From Cavenderia fasciculata (lineage: Eukaryota > Evosea > Eumycetozoa > Acytosteliales > Cavenderiaceae), in NCBI RefSeq assembly GCF_000203815.1, contig NW_004457708.1:1054001-1118000 (forward strand): 64,000 bases of DNA. The letters are read 5' to 3'. Position 1 is the stretch's first letter. Each line of letters begins with the position of its first letter. Below are positions 1 through 12,943 of the stretch, piece after piece. The notes below the pieces were generated by a model. The model was not told the origin of the DNA. It saw nothing but the letters and a program-made list of their open reading frames with translations, and did not search any database. Both the position numbers and the translations under genes were made by a program.

Positions 1-1014
1 TTCATTGATTCATTCATTTGGGTTGTATATTTATTAGAGGATAACCCTGATAAATTATTAACACAGCCTCAAATAGCAGCAGAGATCAAAAAGTATGAAC
101 TCTTTGCTAGATTTACAGAGCCTCAAGTGTTGAATAAAATAAGCAATACATATAGATTAGGAGTACCTGACCCAGATACAGTCTCACGTTTACAAAAGAA
201 ACAAAAGTACAGTGGTGTGTATGCAGATTCTCAAATGCCTCCCATGTCTCCCAATTCAGCAACAAGCATTCAACAGACAGACGATCTAGATCCAATCATT
301 TCTCGTCATTCAAATTATCAACATTTTGCTACAATTAATCGTAACTCTAATATTAGTAAATCATTACAACAAACAGATATATCTACTCCATCATCTGCTA
401 CTCACACTCCAACCCCTGTTTCTACTACTACTGCGACTGCTAGTACTCCTACTCGTAATAATGTTACGACTACACCTATAAAACCATCACCCTTTGTGAA
501 TCCATATGAATCAATTAAATCACCAACACCATCAGAGGTTCCAATTATGACCAATACACCAACATTTTCAACACAAACACCAGCACCAGTACCAACTACA
601 TCACCAACTGTATCATCTAATCATATTGCAATGCCAGATAAAGATGATACTATAGACTCTTTGAACCCCAATAATAATAATAGCATGTTTATTTCATTTT
701 ATGGTCAAGGTAATGAAACTCTGACCATATATCTTCCACTTTGTATGGGTGAGACATTCAAACACACCATCACATCGAGTGGTGATATCATTGTACAGGT
801 GTTTAGATCTGACTTTTGTTGCGATTTTACCAAAACCAAAAGATTGCCCCATCCAATGGCTGGAACATATCGAGCCTACTTTAAAAGACCATTGGATGAT
901 GGAATTCCAGTTTTGGCAACAAACAAAGCGTACAGAGAAATGTATCTTCAAGAAATGTGTGGATTTACTTTTAAAAGAGAGATTAAAGAAATATCTGAAG
1001 AAGTAGAACTATAA
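1..1014 (+). CDS. 3' part of an unrecognised gene (5' end outside the window)
   Basis: The frame is open from the first base and ends in TAA at 1012-1014, giving 337 residues of a C-terminal portion. The first 65 residues look like the end of a helical folded domain. A roughly 150-residue Ser/Thr/Pro/Asn-rich linker follows. The last 110 residues form a compact, probably beta-rich domain with several Cys and aromatic residues, beginning near MFISFYGQ and ending EEVEL. I do not recognise either folded part and assign no function. Part of the linker and the start of the last domain are duplicated in decayed form just downstream. The frame and codon use support a real gene; the start and any upstream exons cannot be seen. 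Confidence 0.8.
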   Translation, partial: FIDSFIWVVYLLEDNPDKLLTQPQIAAEIKKYELFARFTEPQVLNKISNTYRLGVPDPDTVSRLQKKQKYSGVYADSQMPPMSPNSATSIQQTDDLDPIISRHSNYQHFATINRNSNISKSLQQTDISTPSSATHTPTPVSTTTATASTPTRNNVTTTPIKPSPFVNPYESIKSPTPSEVPIMTNTPTFSTQTPAPVPTTSPTVSSNHIAMPDKDDTIDSLNPNNNNSMFISFYGQGNETLTIYLPLCMGETFKHTITSSGDIIVQVFRSDFCCDFTKTKRLPHPMAGTYRAYFKRPLDDGIPVLATNKAYREMYLQEMCGFTFKREIKEISEEVEL

Positions 1015-1071
1015 ACAGAAAAATGTCTTCAGATTGTATATATTAACAAACAAATAAATTAATCAACTCCT

Positions 1072-1303
1072 CCAATTATAATGACCAATACGTCTCCACC
1101 ACCATTATCCTCAACACCAATATCAACCACATCACCACTTTAAAATCGGATCATATTGCAATGCCAGATAAAGAAGATACTATAGATACCTTTAGTTACA
1201 ATAATAATAATAACAACTATAATAGAAAGTTTATTTCATTTTATGGTCAACGATAATGAACTTTGAAGATAAATCTTCCACTTTGTATGGGTGAGACATT
1301 CAA
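1072..1303 (+). pseudogene. decayed tandem copy of part of the upstream gene
   Basis: This stretch aligns with about 541-762 of the gene just upstream. It shares the ATTATGACCAATAC-like start, the block around ATATTGCAATGCCAGATAAAG, the Asn run, TTTATTTCATTTTATGGTCAA and the closing CTTTGTATGGGTGAGACATT. The copy has small indels and stop codons (for example TAA just before the shared ATATTGCAATG block) and no open frame. Similarity stops abruptly after GAGACATTCAAA in both copies. It looks like a partial tandem duplication that was never functional or decayed quickly. It fills the gap between the upstream gene and the 3' end of the convergent ankyrin gene. Confidence 0.85.
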
Positions 1304-1327
1304 AATATTAAAATTGTCTAAAAACGT

Positions 1328-3576
1328 TTATGAATCGAAACTCTCCATTGTAGGTAAAAATCCATAATATTGGTTGACAGCTTCAACAATTTCATAGAAA
1401 TCTTCCCTCTTATTAATTGAGGATGCTAAAAGTGAGAGTAGGCTTCCATCATTTACATAATGTTTTTCGATCGATTCTCTTGACATTATTTTGTTTGACA
1501 AAATGTATTTGTAGATATCAGGATGAGTGAGACGAATGGCTCCTTTTGTGCATCCTTCTGTTCGATGTTTGTGGAGGAATGTAACAGTCTCCAAGTCAAA
1601 TCTAATGGCAGCATTGTCCATAGCCTTGGTCGTGCACCCTTCACTACGATTAAAATGTAAAAACTAATGGATGATGGATGATTAGAGTTGGTAAATTAAT
1701 TTAAATAAACAGTCACGATACATACTTTTGTAACTTCGATGTTTTTGGCATTATCCATTGCATCGGTTGTGCATCCTTCACTTCTATTTTCATGAATAAA
1801 CTAAAAGTCAAGTTTAAAAGGTCAAGTTAATAATAAATTATAAATTTCGATCAGTCAATACTTACCTTTACAATATCCAATTTATCAAAAGTAGCAGCCA
1901 AGTTTAATGTATTTCTAGACCACAAAACATTAGATTTTGGGTATTTCTTGTGGAAATATTGAATGACATCCAAACGACCGTATATTATGGCATATTCCAT
2001 ACCTCTAGAAGTACATTCTTGGCCAAGATATTCTATAATCTCCAAACTACAATCCTTCTCAATGGCAGAATCTACTGCTTGTGGTGGACATTCTTTAATG
2101 CCTAAAAGAATAAACTATATAAATGGAATGAATTTTGTCAGCATCAGGACTTTCAAGAATGTGGTATAGATTATATTTTCTTACCTTTATCAGTTCAAAG
2201 TTACCACTATTACATGCATTGATGACAGCTTGTTGGTAACAACCTTCATTTCGATTAAAGTGAATATACTTAACAAAATCCAAATCACCTTTTAAACATG
2301 CATTATCCATTGCCAAGGATGTACATCTTTTTCCATTTTTTTCAAGGAATTGGAATATTTCGAGGGTCTTGGCATTATCCATAGCATTTGTTGTGCACCC
2401 TTTATTACGACTTTCTAACCATTTAACGATTTGAAAATGTCCTTGTTGTGATGCCAAATCCATCGCTTGCTTTGTAACCCCCTCTTTTCTATTATAATTT
2501 AACCATTCCATCACATTTAAATGGCCATTCAATGCTGCCCCATCCATAGCATTAGTTGTACATCCTTCTGTTCGATTAAAATGTAAATACTATTTAAATT
2601 GAATATTTAATTAAGTTAATATTATTAAAAAATGGTTTTCTAAAATAAATATACATACTTTGACAATATCCAAGCGTCCAAACATGGCAGCAGAATCCAG
2701 TGCCTTTGATGTGCATCCTTCATTACGATTTTGATCAAGATACTTTACAATATCTAAATGGTCAAACTTTGCCGCATTGTCCAAGGCTTGAGTGGTACAC
2801 TTTAAACCTTTGATTGAGCATAATAGTTTTACCATTGAAAAGTGTCCTCGTTCAGATGCATCATCAATGCTATGACCATACTTTCCATTCAAAACGATAT
2901 TTGGATATCTTTTTAAAAGAAATTCCATTATATCAGTGTGTCCTTGAATAGCAACATTGTAAAATAATTCTTGATGAACACTCTCGTATTGATCTTGAGG
3001 GTCATAATCTGGTGACCATTCCAATAGATGTTGGAGTGTTGACAATGTTGCATTTCGATGTGCACAATATCTACTAATAACATACCATCTTCTTTTCGAT
3101 AAAACATCATCTCTAGGTGGTAGATAATGTTTGATAAAGTTCCATGGCATTGCACAGCGAGATATCATTTCAAGATGAGGTAGTTTGATTATATCTGTAC
3201 CTGAATAAGATACACCATCAATATTGTTTAACTCTTTTACATATCCAAATATCATACTTCTAATGAATGGTGACCCAATTAAACTTTTAAATCTTAATGT
3301 CATCGTTGTTGAAGATGATAGTTGTACTTTGTTGTTTTGTTGATGGGTCTTTTTATTTAAATCCTGTTGTTGATACTCTTCACCTCCCAACTGATCATTA
3401 TCTCTTTTTTGTTGTTGTAGTAGTTGTTGTCGTTCAAATAGTTGTTCTAGAGTGACACCAAAGTATCTAGCAATCGATGGTATACAATGATTGATACCAT
3501 GTAATCTAAACTCATCGATCGATGTTGATTCAAATGATCCACATACTTTACATTTGATGTTAACTGTTAGATCCAT
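1328..3576 (-). CDS. C2H2-finger / ankyrin-like repeat protein, family copy 1
   Basis: I read five exons on the minus strand: 3576-2659, 2589-2185, 2114-1866, 1800-1726 and 1663-1328, giving 660 residues. All introns are phase 0 and GT-AG, 62-70 bp. Near the N-terminus C9, C12, H26 and H30 fit a C-x2-C-x13-H-x3-H zinc finger. A family-specific region follows (motifs RFKSLIGS, MPWNFIKHYLP and LLEWSPDYDPQDQ). Then come ankyrin-like repeats of about 25-29 residues with the pattern NRTEGCTTxAMDxAAxxGHLDIVK. Exon 4 (75 bp) encodes exactly one repeat. The start at MDLT is shared with two neighbouring paralogues, MMDLT and MNLT. Repeats of this type usually bind proteins; the partner is unknown. This is the only clearly intact member of the cluster. 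Confidence 0.82.
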
Positions 3577-3754
3577 CTTTATTTTTATTCTATTCTATTT
3601 ATCAAAAACAAAGGAAAGTAAAGTGAATGAAATAATTTTGTGCAATGTAAGTGAGATGGTTTGACCTAAAAATATAGATCTTGCAAATTTTTTGTTTTTG
3701 TTTTTTATGATCACAAAAATAATTGCCTTTTTTTCGATGGTTTCAGAGGTCCGA

Positions 3755-6379
3755 TCAAATTCCATAATATTTGTTGATGAGATCAATCATTTCATAGTAA
3801 TCGTCCGAGTCTTCATCTTTGAATTGCATTTGTTTGATACGTCCCTGTTTAATAGATTCCATGGATATTAGTTTGTTGGATATAATGTATTCGCGGATAT
3901 CGTGAAACCTGGAATCCCATATGATATCCTCGTGGCATCCTTCTGTGCGGTGTTGTTGTAGAAATTCAACGCTGTCCCAATCATCCCCTAATGCAGCATG
4001 ACACATAGCCATTGATGTACATCCTTCAGTACGATTAAAATGTAACCACTAAAAAAAATGATAACAAGTTGGTACTTTTTTTCTTTTTGAATTAGCTTTT
4101 CATTCTATACTCGTTTCATACATACCTTTATCATTTCAACAGTTTGACCATTCATTGTTGCAAAATCCATAGCATCAGTTGTGCACCCTTCTGTTCGATT
4201 AAAATGTAGAAACTAAAAAAATGATGGAAAAAAAATGTAAGTTCATTACTGGATTCTCTCGGACAAAGGTACCTACCTTAACAATCTCAATATGTCCGTT
4301 ACAAGCTGCTTCATCCATAGCCTTGGTTGTGCATCCCTCAGTTCTGTTTTCATGAAGAAACTAACACAAAAAGAAGATTAATAATAATTATTCAAAAAAG
4401 AGAGACGCATTTAAAATTTCTTACTTTTACTATATCCAAATGACCATATTCAGATGCCATATTTAATACATCTCTATTCCACAAAACATTAGATTTTGAG
4501 TATTTCTTGTGGAAATATTGGATGACGTCTAAGCGAGCATTTTTTATGGCACATTCCAAACCTTTTAAAGTACATGGTTTGTCGAGGTATGATATCATAT
4601 CCAAACTAAAATTCTTTTGTATTGCAGAGTCTACTGCAGTAGATGGGCATTCTACATTCAAATTGGCGAGTATATACTAGAGAAGTTGGGGGTTAGTTTG
4701 TGTTTATATTGTATATTTAAAAACTATTTATCATAAACATTCTACATACCTTTACCAATTCAAAGTTACCACTATTACATGCATTGATGACAGCTTGTTG
4801 GGTACATCCTTCAGTTCGATTGTTGCAAAGGAACTTTACAAAATTCATATCACCTCTCAAACATGCATTGTCCATTGCTTTGGAGTACACATTTTGCCAT
4901 GTTTCCCAAGGAATTGGAATATTTTGAGGGTCTTTGTTCTATCCATAGCATGTGATGTGCATCCCTCGCGACGATATTTATGCAACCACTGGACTATATC
5001 AAAATATCCGTTCATAGATGCATTGTTCATTGCCATTTCTGAGCATCCTTCACTACGATTGTGATGCAACCATTGGACTATATCAAAATGGCCGTTCTTT
5101 GATGCATTGTCCATTGCCCGTTCTGTGCATTTTCCATTGCCCGTTCTATTGTGATGCAACCATAATACAACATCATAATGACCATTCTCTGCAGATTTAT
5201 CCATGGCATTAGTTGAACATCCTTCTGTACGATGAAACTCTAAATACTAAAAATAAAAAAGGAAATAATTAATGAATTCTATCTAATGCAAGTTCCATTC
5301 AACATGTATGTACATATACTTACTCTAACAACATCCAAATGTCCATTCTCTGCAGCTTTATCCATGGCTTTGTGGGTGCACCCTTCAGTACGATTCTGAT
5401 CGAGATACATTACAACATCTAAATGTCCATTCTCTGCAGCTTTATCCATAGCATCAGTGTTACACTTTACTCCTTTCATCTGCGATAATAGTTGAACTGT
5501 TGATAATTGTCCCCATTCTGATGCAACCGTTATTGCATTACGATTTCCATTTGTTTTAATATTTGGATATATTTTCAAAAGGTATTTCAATATATCTGTG
5601 TGTCCTTGAGAGGATATATCGTAAAATAAATTTTGATGAACACTCTCGTATTGATCTTGTGGATCGTAATCTGGAGACCATTCCAATAGTTGTTGTAGTG
5701 TTGACAATGTCGCATTTCGATGTGAACAATATCGACTAATCACATTCCATCTTCTCTTTAATAACACTTCTTCTAGAGGTGGTAGATAATGTTTGATAAA
5801 CTCCCATGGCATACCATACAGAGATATCATTCCAAGGCGAGGTAGATCGATAATCTCTATACCTGAAAGTGATTTATAATTTCCATCAATCTTCTTGTTG
5901 TTTAACTCTTTTACATGTTTAAATATCGTTTGTCTAATAAATTGTGACCCAATTAAACTTTTAAATCTAACGGTCATTGTTGTTAAAGTGAAAGGTGAAG
6001 TTAAACTTGATGTCAAGGTTGAAGTTAAAGTTGTATTGGGTGATTGTGAATTTATTGTATTGAATGTTGTAACAATATTAGGAAGGGGAGGAGGAGTAGG
6101 AAGAGGAAGAGGATGATGGTTGTTGTTATTATTATGATCTATCTTTCTCTTTTTTAATATATCTTGTTGTTGTTGTTGATCTTCCATATATCTTTGATAT
6201 TGCATTTGTTGGTGTAGTGTTGGCATTAGATAAGATAGATTATCTAATTCATGAACACCAAAGTATCTAGCAATCGATGGTATACAATGATTGATACCAT
6301 GTAATCTAAACTCATCGATTGATGTTGATTCCTCTGACCCACATACTTTACATTTGATGTTAAATGTTAGATCCATCAT
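3755..6379 (-). CDS. C2H2-finger / ankyrin-like repeat protein, family copy 2, with one frame break
   Basis: Six exons are read on the minus strand: 6379-5324, 5246-4750, 4676-4425, 4360-4277, 4212-4126 and 4048-3755. The N-terminus repeats the MMDLT start, the C-x2-C-x13-H-x3-H finger and the MPW(E)FIKHYLPP block of copy 1. Ankyrin-like repeats follow, and exons of 84 and 87 bp each hold exactly one repeat. Exon 2 is 497 bp although both flanking introns are phase 0, so one base is missing. Comparison with copy 1 puts the loss near 4882-4886, where the expected CTSKAMDNAC reading breaks into a short tail and stop. All splice sites and the 3' frame are otherwise preserved, so this is either a very recent pseudogene or a one-base sequence error. 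Repaired length would be about 756 residues. Confidence 0.75.
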
Positions 6380-6513
6380 ACAATACAAAGTAAATCAACA
6401 AAAAGTAATCATTCAATAATCGATAATAATAATAATTTCGAAGAAGTCTGCAAAGGTGTGTCGTGTTTTGTAATTTATTATTATTTTTTTATTCACTCAC
6501 CCTATTTTCTATT

Positions 6514-8825
6514 ATGGACATACAATTATATAGAGCAATATTTAGATCAAAGTATCTAAAAGAAAAGATATACTACGAGTTGCAAGAGAAATGGGTCAAT
6601 CATGAAGAAAGACCTTACAGGCTATTTAGATTAAAGTACAGCGATTGGGTCGACCCCTTTGACATGATATCATGCGGCTACACAGATTTACTCTTGTACA
6701 AGATGAAACAAGTAAAGTCTCTACAAGACGAGTTATACTTTGGTCCTAAATGTATTGAACTAATCTGTGAAAAGGTTACAAATTATAATCAATTTATGTT
6801 TATTTATAAATTAAAAAGTAAAAGAAGATAGAGAGGATAGAGAAGAAGAGCATTAATAAGTTATTAATTCAAATCTTTCAGAAAACAAATTTGTATTACC
6901 TAGTTTAATAGAGAAAGCATGTCAAGGAGGGAATATAGAAATTATAAAGACGTTGGTAGAACAAACAGAACCTGTACGATTATCAAGAGAAAGATGTTAT
7001 AATGGAGCAGCACGTGGAGGACATTTAAAAGTATTTGAATACTTGTTTGACGAAAAGAATATAGCAATTACAAGTGCATCTGAATTGTATAGTACCAATT
7101 TGGTTGACTTGATTCATGCAACGTCTATTCATGGGAATGCAACCTACTACAATTGGATAGCAACTCATTTACCAGAGATTAAAGATTACTTTAGTCATTT
7201 GGAGAGTCCAGATGCTCTATTCAAGATTGGTGATATTGGTCTATTGCAACATTACATCAAGACCGTCCCACTCAACAAATACTATTACGGTAGTACCAAC
7301 TCTTACACCTATATCTTGGAGCATCCCGTAGAAAAGCATTATGAACTATTCAAAATATTCTTTGGTAAAGAGATGTGTCCCAACTTTAGATACAGAGATA
7401 CATTTGAATTGTTGGAATCACGTGTCAGAAAATTACATCCAACCATCACGCAAGAACAATACCATCGTGTATTGTCGAGTAGATGTTGTTTCCTTAGCAA
7501 CCGTCATCTTCAAGAATCTTTGGTACCTTTTGAATTGTCTCTTTCAACCAAAGACAATAGACAAGAAATCATCCAAGATCTCTATCAATTCACAAGACAA
7601 TTTCACCACCTTTCATGTTCAAACTTTTTTAAATATTTAACAAAACATGATATTACCTTGGTAGATTTAACTCATACTCAATGTATGTAAAAAACAAAAG
7701 TTCAAGTTAATCTCTCTCTCTTTGTTTCTAACATTTTTTTTATTTTCTTTAGTAATATTTCAAGAAATTTGTTTTAGAAATGAAAATATTGATGAAGTAA
7801 TTGAAATTGTTGAATATATACTATCAAAAGTTCCAAATCTAAAATTAGTAAATTCACAATATCGAGGACCAATTAAAACATCATGTAAAGCAATGTATGA
7901 ATACATGTTGACTCATTTTCCAAACTTTGTGGTTTGCGATTTAGATCCAAAGTTTTATGACGAATTGACAGTGGAAGATGTTGGTACTATGAATCTTCGA
8001 GATTCATCCAAACCATTCTTTTATTTTATCACTAAGGAAAACATACCACTCATCGAAGCATTTTCTAAAAAAGGAGGTCAAGTTCTTTCAAGATTCACTC
8101 TTCAATCAAAATGCAAGGTTCTAAAGACATTGGCGCAAATGCAATTCTTTAAATTAAGTAATTTAATAGAACCTCGATTCAAACCAGTTCCAACTCTCAC
8201 ATTCTTTATCACACCCGAGACTCTAATGCTTTTTGAAAGTAAATTCCAAAAAGCCGATCTCCAAACACTTCAATCAAAGGCATTGTCAAAAGGCAATTTG
8301 TCAGTGTACAAATTCATCACTGAAAAGCAAAAAGATCTCAGATACGATTCTGAATTACCAATCAAACATAATCGTATCAATATCTTAAATCACATGCAAG
8401 AATGTCAACCTAAAAAATTTGACTTTAAAAAGGTATTGGATCAAATTATAAGTCATGGATCAGTTGAATTGTTAAAATACTATCAAGAAAAGAAACCAAA
8501 AGAAACAAAATTATTCCTTGACCGTTTGGATATTTCAACAAAAATCATTCCTCTTTTAGCTCCATCCTCGAGAGAAATGGTTTTATATCTTTTGGATTAT
8601 GGATTCGATTTTGATTCAAAATCTCTTTTACGTATGTCAACTATTAAAAGTGATAAATTTTATTTAGAAACTGTTAAAATGATTCAAGAAAAAGAAATGG
8701 AAAATATAAAAGAGAAAGAAGATGAAGAAGAAGAAGAAGAAGAAAAGGAAGAAGAAATTGATAAAAAGAAAAGAAAAAAATCTATACCAGTTTCTACAAA
8801 AAGAATAGTAAAAAAAAAGAAATAA
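6514..8825 (+). CDS. dictyostelid ankyrin-like family protein with acidic/basic tail
   Basis: Exons are 6514-6817, 6882-7682 and 7753-8825, giving 725 residues; both introns are phase 1 with GTAAAA or GTATGT donors. The start MDIQLYRAIFRSKYL is the first ATG in frame. Irregular helical repeats resembling ankyrin units can be seen (CQGGNIEIIKTL, NGAARGGHLKVFEYL, later SHGSVELLKYYQEK). The last 60 residues hold a Glu/Lys run (EEEEEEEKEEE) followed by KKKRKK and a KKKK end, which could act as a nuclear localisation signal. The protein is related in style to the ankyrin genes next door but lacks their zinc finger and NRTEGC signature. Function is unknown; a protein-interaction scaffold is an inference. 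Confidence 0.75.
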
Positions 8826-8871
8826 AATAATACTGGTATATAACTTTTTATTTATTATTTATTATTTAATT

Positions 8872-11800
8872 TTACATAAGTTTAAATTTAGCTTCTAAAG
8901 TTTGAGTTGCATTACCACTAATTCTTTTTGTTGTTGATAAGAAATCGATAATGATTCTTGCTTCTTCAGTTGTGAAATAGGGTTGAATCATTTTCTCTAA
9001 TAAATAGGTTAGCAGTTCATCTTCATTGGACAATGATTGATAGAATTGTCTTATTCTATCAAAAAACATTTCACGTTTAACAATGATATTGGTAAGATTT
9101 TGTTGAAGAGTGTAGACATTTTTACAAAGTTTGGCAACTCCATTGATATTGAGTTGTTTGATGTGGACCAATCGATTGATTAATAATTTACCAATCAATT
9201 TGGCAATACCACCAAACAAGAATTGACATTTATCACTTGATAAATAAGTTGACATTGATTCTTCATTTGTTGATAAATCCTTATTCAATTCCACAATAAA
9301 TGTATCTGGATCTGTTCTTTCTTCATCACAAATATATGATCCCTAAAAAAAAAAAAATTAATATAAATACTTTTTGTTTTGTTTTTTACTTCTTTTGTTT
9401 ATATACCTTTTTAAAACCTTCTAAAAAGTAAAAACAATGAATTCTGTATTCAATTCTTAAACCAATAAGACAACGTTTAGCTAAATCTCTAAGATCTTGA
9501 ATGATAAAATCGATTGAACGTAGAGAATCCAATACTTCTGGTGAAAGTTTTTGTAAAACTGGTGGTTGTTTTGATTTGGCAGGAGTCTTTCCTTTTTGAG
9601 CTGGTGTTGATGGTTGAGAGGAATCATTATCTTTTGTTGGTGCCATGGTTGGAGTGGCTGTACTATTGATTTGTGGCCAGAATAAATTTGATACTCTATC
9701 AGCCAACCATTCCAAACTGTAATTGAGATTGGCCAACATTGTCAATTTTTCAAGATCCAACAATAGTTGACTCTTTTGAACTGGTCTTTCTTGATTGGTG
9801 AAAAGATCAGACTCTAGTCTATATTCATTATCTTCTTCTCTTGTATTTTGGAACTTTGGAATCTCTTGTCTCTTATTATCGTATTGGTTTTGTAAATATT
9901 TAAAGAGTTCTGGATGATTCATTAATGCTCCAGTAAGTGTTGGTTCCAATTCCTGTGTAAATTTGGTCAAACATTTTTCTTTATATCGTAATAATGATGT
10001 TTGTATAATAGCTCCAAATTCTTCAACATAATGACTCATTGCTACAATATCTGAATGTAATTCTGTTATAAATTGATAAATTTGTAATGTACTCTAAAAT
10101 AAATAAAAAATAAAAAATTAATAAATCTAATTTAATAGAAATATTCTATTATCTATTATTCTTATTTTCTTTTTCTTATTTACATTTAAAATTGGTTTTG
10201 TATCACGTAATTTAAAAGCCAATTTAAATCTTTCCAAAGGTTTAAATGCATCTGGACCTTCAATTGCAGCTGTTACACGTTCCTTGTAATCATTTTTAAT
10301 ATGTTGTAAGAAATTACGATGAACAAAATCATCAATATATAATCTAAGTAATCCTTTTGGTGATCCATCATCTTTTGAAAGTCCTAATTCTTGTCTTGGT
10401 CTAAAAAAAAAATAAAAAATTAGAAAAAGTATAAGAATTATAACTTTTTTTTTTTATATATCTTACTTTTTACCAGTCATGATTGAATCAATTTGATCAG
10501 TAAATTTAACAATCATTGGATAGATTGGAGTTACATTGTATTGAGAAGCTTTAAATATACTAACTGCATTTGTAATACCAGTACTATTATTTAATCCACC
10601 ACCTGATCCAACACCAATTGTTGGTGATGAAAGTGGACTTGTACTACCATTCCATGATTCTGTTACAATTGAATTTGAAAAACTAAATAACTTTTAAAAA
10701 AAACAAAAGTATAAATACAAAAATATATTTCTTTTTCTTTTTCTTTTTCTTCTTTCTTTTTTGCTTACTCTAACTGAAGAAGTTTTTGATTGATCTAAAA
10801 GAGTTGAATTGGTTCTTAATAATAAACTTGAAGTATCATGAAGATGAATACGTAACATTTCACGAATTTCTTTTTGCATAATTTCCCAAACCAAACCAAC
10901 ACTATAGAGTTCATCAGAATTGGAAGAATCCTGACCAGAGCTGTTTAACGAGTCGGCAGAGATTTCCAAAGAACCATGGAATTGATGACGTCTTTTGTTT
11001 TCTTGTCTCTTTTTAATTGATTCATTGACAATGATGGACAAGGTCATATGATTCTTAAATACCATCATAATCTTGCTGAAAATGGCTTTCAAGAGATCGA
11101 CCAATGGTATAGTACTATCGGTTTTGTGGATATGATCACCAAGTAAAAGATTAAATGTATGGTCTTGAAGTTGATCGGCTCCATTACTATTTGTCAATAG
11201 TCCACCCTCGCCAGGTACTCTTGGTATCGCACGACCCTCTGATTGATATTTAAGTGTGACAGTATTGGAGCATGTATTGACAATATTTCTCAATTCAATT
11301 GAAATCTTTCCAAGTATTAAACCTACTGCCGGTTCCAAATAATCCAATACACTTAATGATTCTACCAATAAATTCATAAATAATTTACCATTTGTTTCTG
11401 GATTTAAATTTAAATCTTCAATTGACTTTGAAAAAAATAAAATAAAAAATAAATATTAATATTTTTTGTTGATAATTAAATCTTTTTTTTTTCTTTTCAT
11501 ATTTTACATTTGATTGTTTTGAAATTAATTCAAGTTCTAATGGTTGTTCATCATCTTCTTTGGGTGAAGATATATTTTTGTTATTTTGATGATTATTCTT
11601 TTGAGTTGTTTGATTTGTTTTAAATTGTGGTGTTGGTAATGGTGAATTACTAATAATAAAAAAGAAAATATTAATATTAATATTTTCTATTTCTTTTTCT
11701 TTTTTTTTCTTATTTTCTTATTTTCCTTACATTGATAAAGCTTTTTTAAGATTTGATTTAAAATCAAATAGATCATCTTCATCATCTTCATCATTTTTAA

Positions 11801-12943
11801 TAGATTTTAAATAGACATGATCATTTAATTTATCGACAATGAGATCATTAAATTCTTCCTTTTTCTCTGACAATGATTGTCTTAGATCCATCAATGCATT
11901 AACATTGACCAAATCCTTTTCATTTAATGCATTTAATGAATTTACTACCAAATTGGATGCATGTACAAAATGATTTCCTTTTACATATCCTTCTAATAAA
12001 TCTGGTACTTTTTTTAATTCTTCCCTATAAAAAAATCAAAGGTATTAATATCATCATTTATATCATGACGAATAAACTAATTAATCATACATTTTTTCTA
12101 AAATTTGAATCATATAATAATATTCAAGATTTCTTCTCCATAGTCTATCGATATTTGAATTATTGAAATAAATTAATTTGTTAATTTCTTCAACCTCTTT
12201 ACTCATTGTTATAGCATTGGAATGCGAATCTCCCATATATTGTAATATTCTTGAATAATTATGAATCGATTTGTTAAATCCTTGAAAGTATACTAAAAAG
12301 TAGGTAGGTTGAAAATGAAATAAGAGTCTTTTAGTTTTTCTATAGATATTGTTTTGTTTCTTTTTGTTTCTTTTCGTTTACCATCAACAATATCATCAGT
12401 ATGATCATTTAATTCATCTAACCATCCTTCAATTTGATTTAATTGTTCTGTACGATGATGTGATCTCATGAAATCGAGAGCAGTCTTTCTTGCCTCGAAA
12501 CTTGGTGCTTGATACATATCTGGTATCTTGTTTAATGTATTCATAATCTTTGCTTCGTGAATGGGTGCATGTTCATTTCTACTCGATAGTGTTGGTGATA
12601 GTTGAGGTAACCCAATACTACTCTTCATACTGTCGCTACCTCTATCACTACCTCCTCCTCCTCCTCCTCTAGGCATACCATCACTTCCTACTCTTGAAAA
12701 GCCGTCGCTTCCCCCTCTTGATAGACCTTCACTGCCTCTAGGTAATAAGCTTTCAAATCGTGGTGTTCCATCGCTACCTCTACTGTATCTGTTGTTGGTT
12801 GGTGTAGATGGTGTTGATGTAGATGTTTGGTGTGGTGGAGACTGTCCTGGTATGATTCGATTAAATGATACTCCATCACTTGATCCTCCTACACTACTAC
12901 CTCCACCTCCTCGAGGCATTCCTAAACTACTTTTAAAATCCAT
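8872..12943 (-). CDS. exoc4: exocyst complex component 4 (Sec8)
   Basis: Nine exons are read on the minus strand: 12943-12382, 12292-12091, 12024-11731, 11649-11508, 11425-10769, 10690-10467, 10400-10184, 10093-9407 and 9342-8872. Phases chain correctly to 1,151 residues. After a Gly/Ser-rich N-terminus of about 120 residues comes a helical region whose segment LEKMEELKKVPDLLEGYV, then HASNLVVNSLNAL and DLRQSLSEKKEEFNDLIVDKL, matches the Sec8 family in order and spacing. The rest is the long helical-bundle rod. Sec8 is one of eight subunits of the exocyst, which tethers secretory vesicles to the plasma membrane before fusion; in dictyostelids the exocyst also serves the contractile vacuole. 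The length fits Sec8 with a disordered extension. The 5' end faces a divergent gene across about 690 bp. Confidence 0.88.

Noticed and set aside
6463-6513. N-terminal extension of the ankyrin-like gene at 6.5 kb
   Set aside because: The extension opens with GTG rather than ATG and codes a Leu/Phe-rich stretch from 5' untranslated sequence. MDIQL is the natural start.
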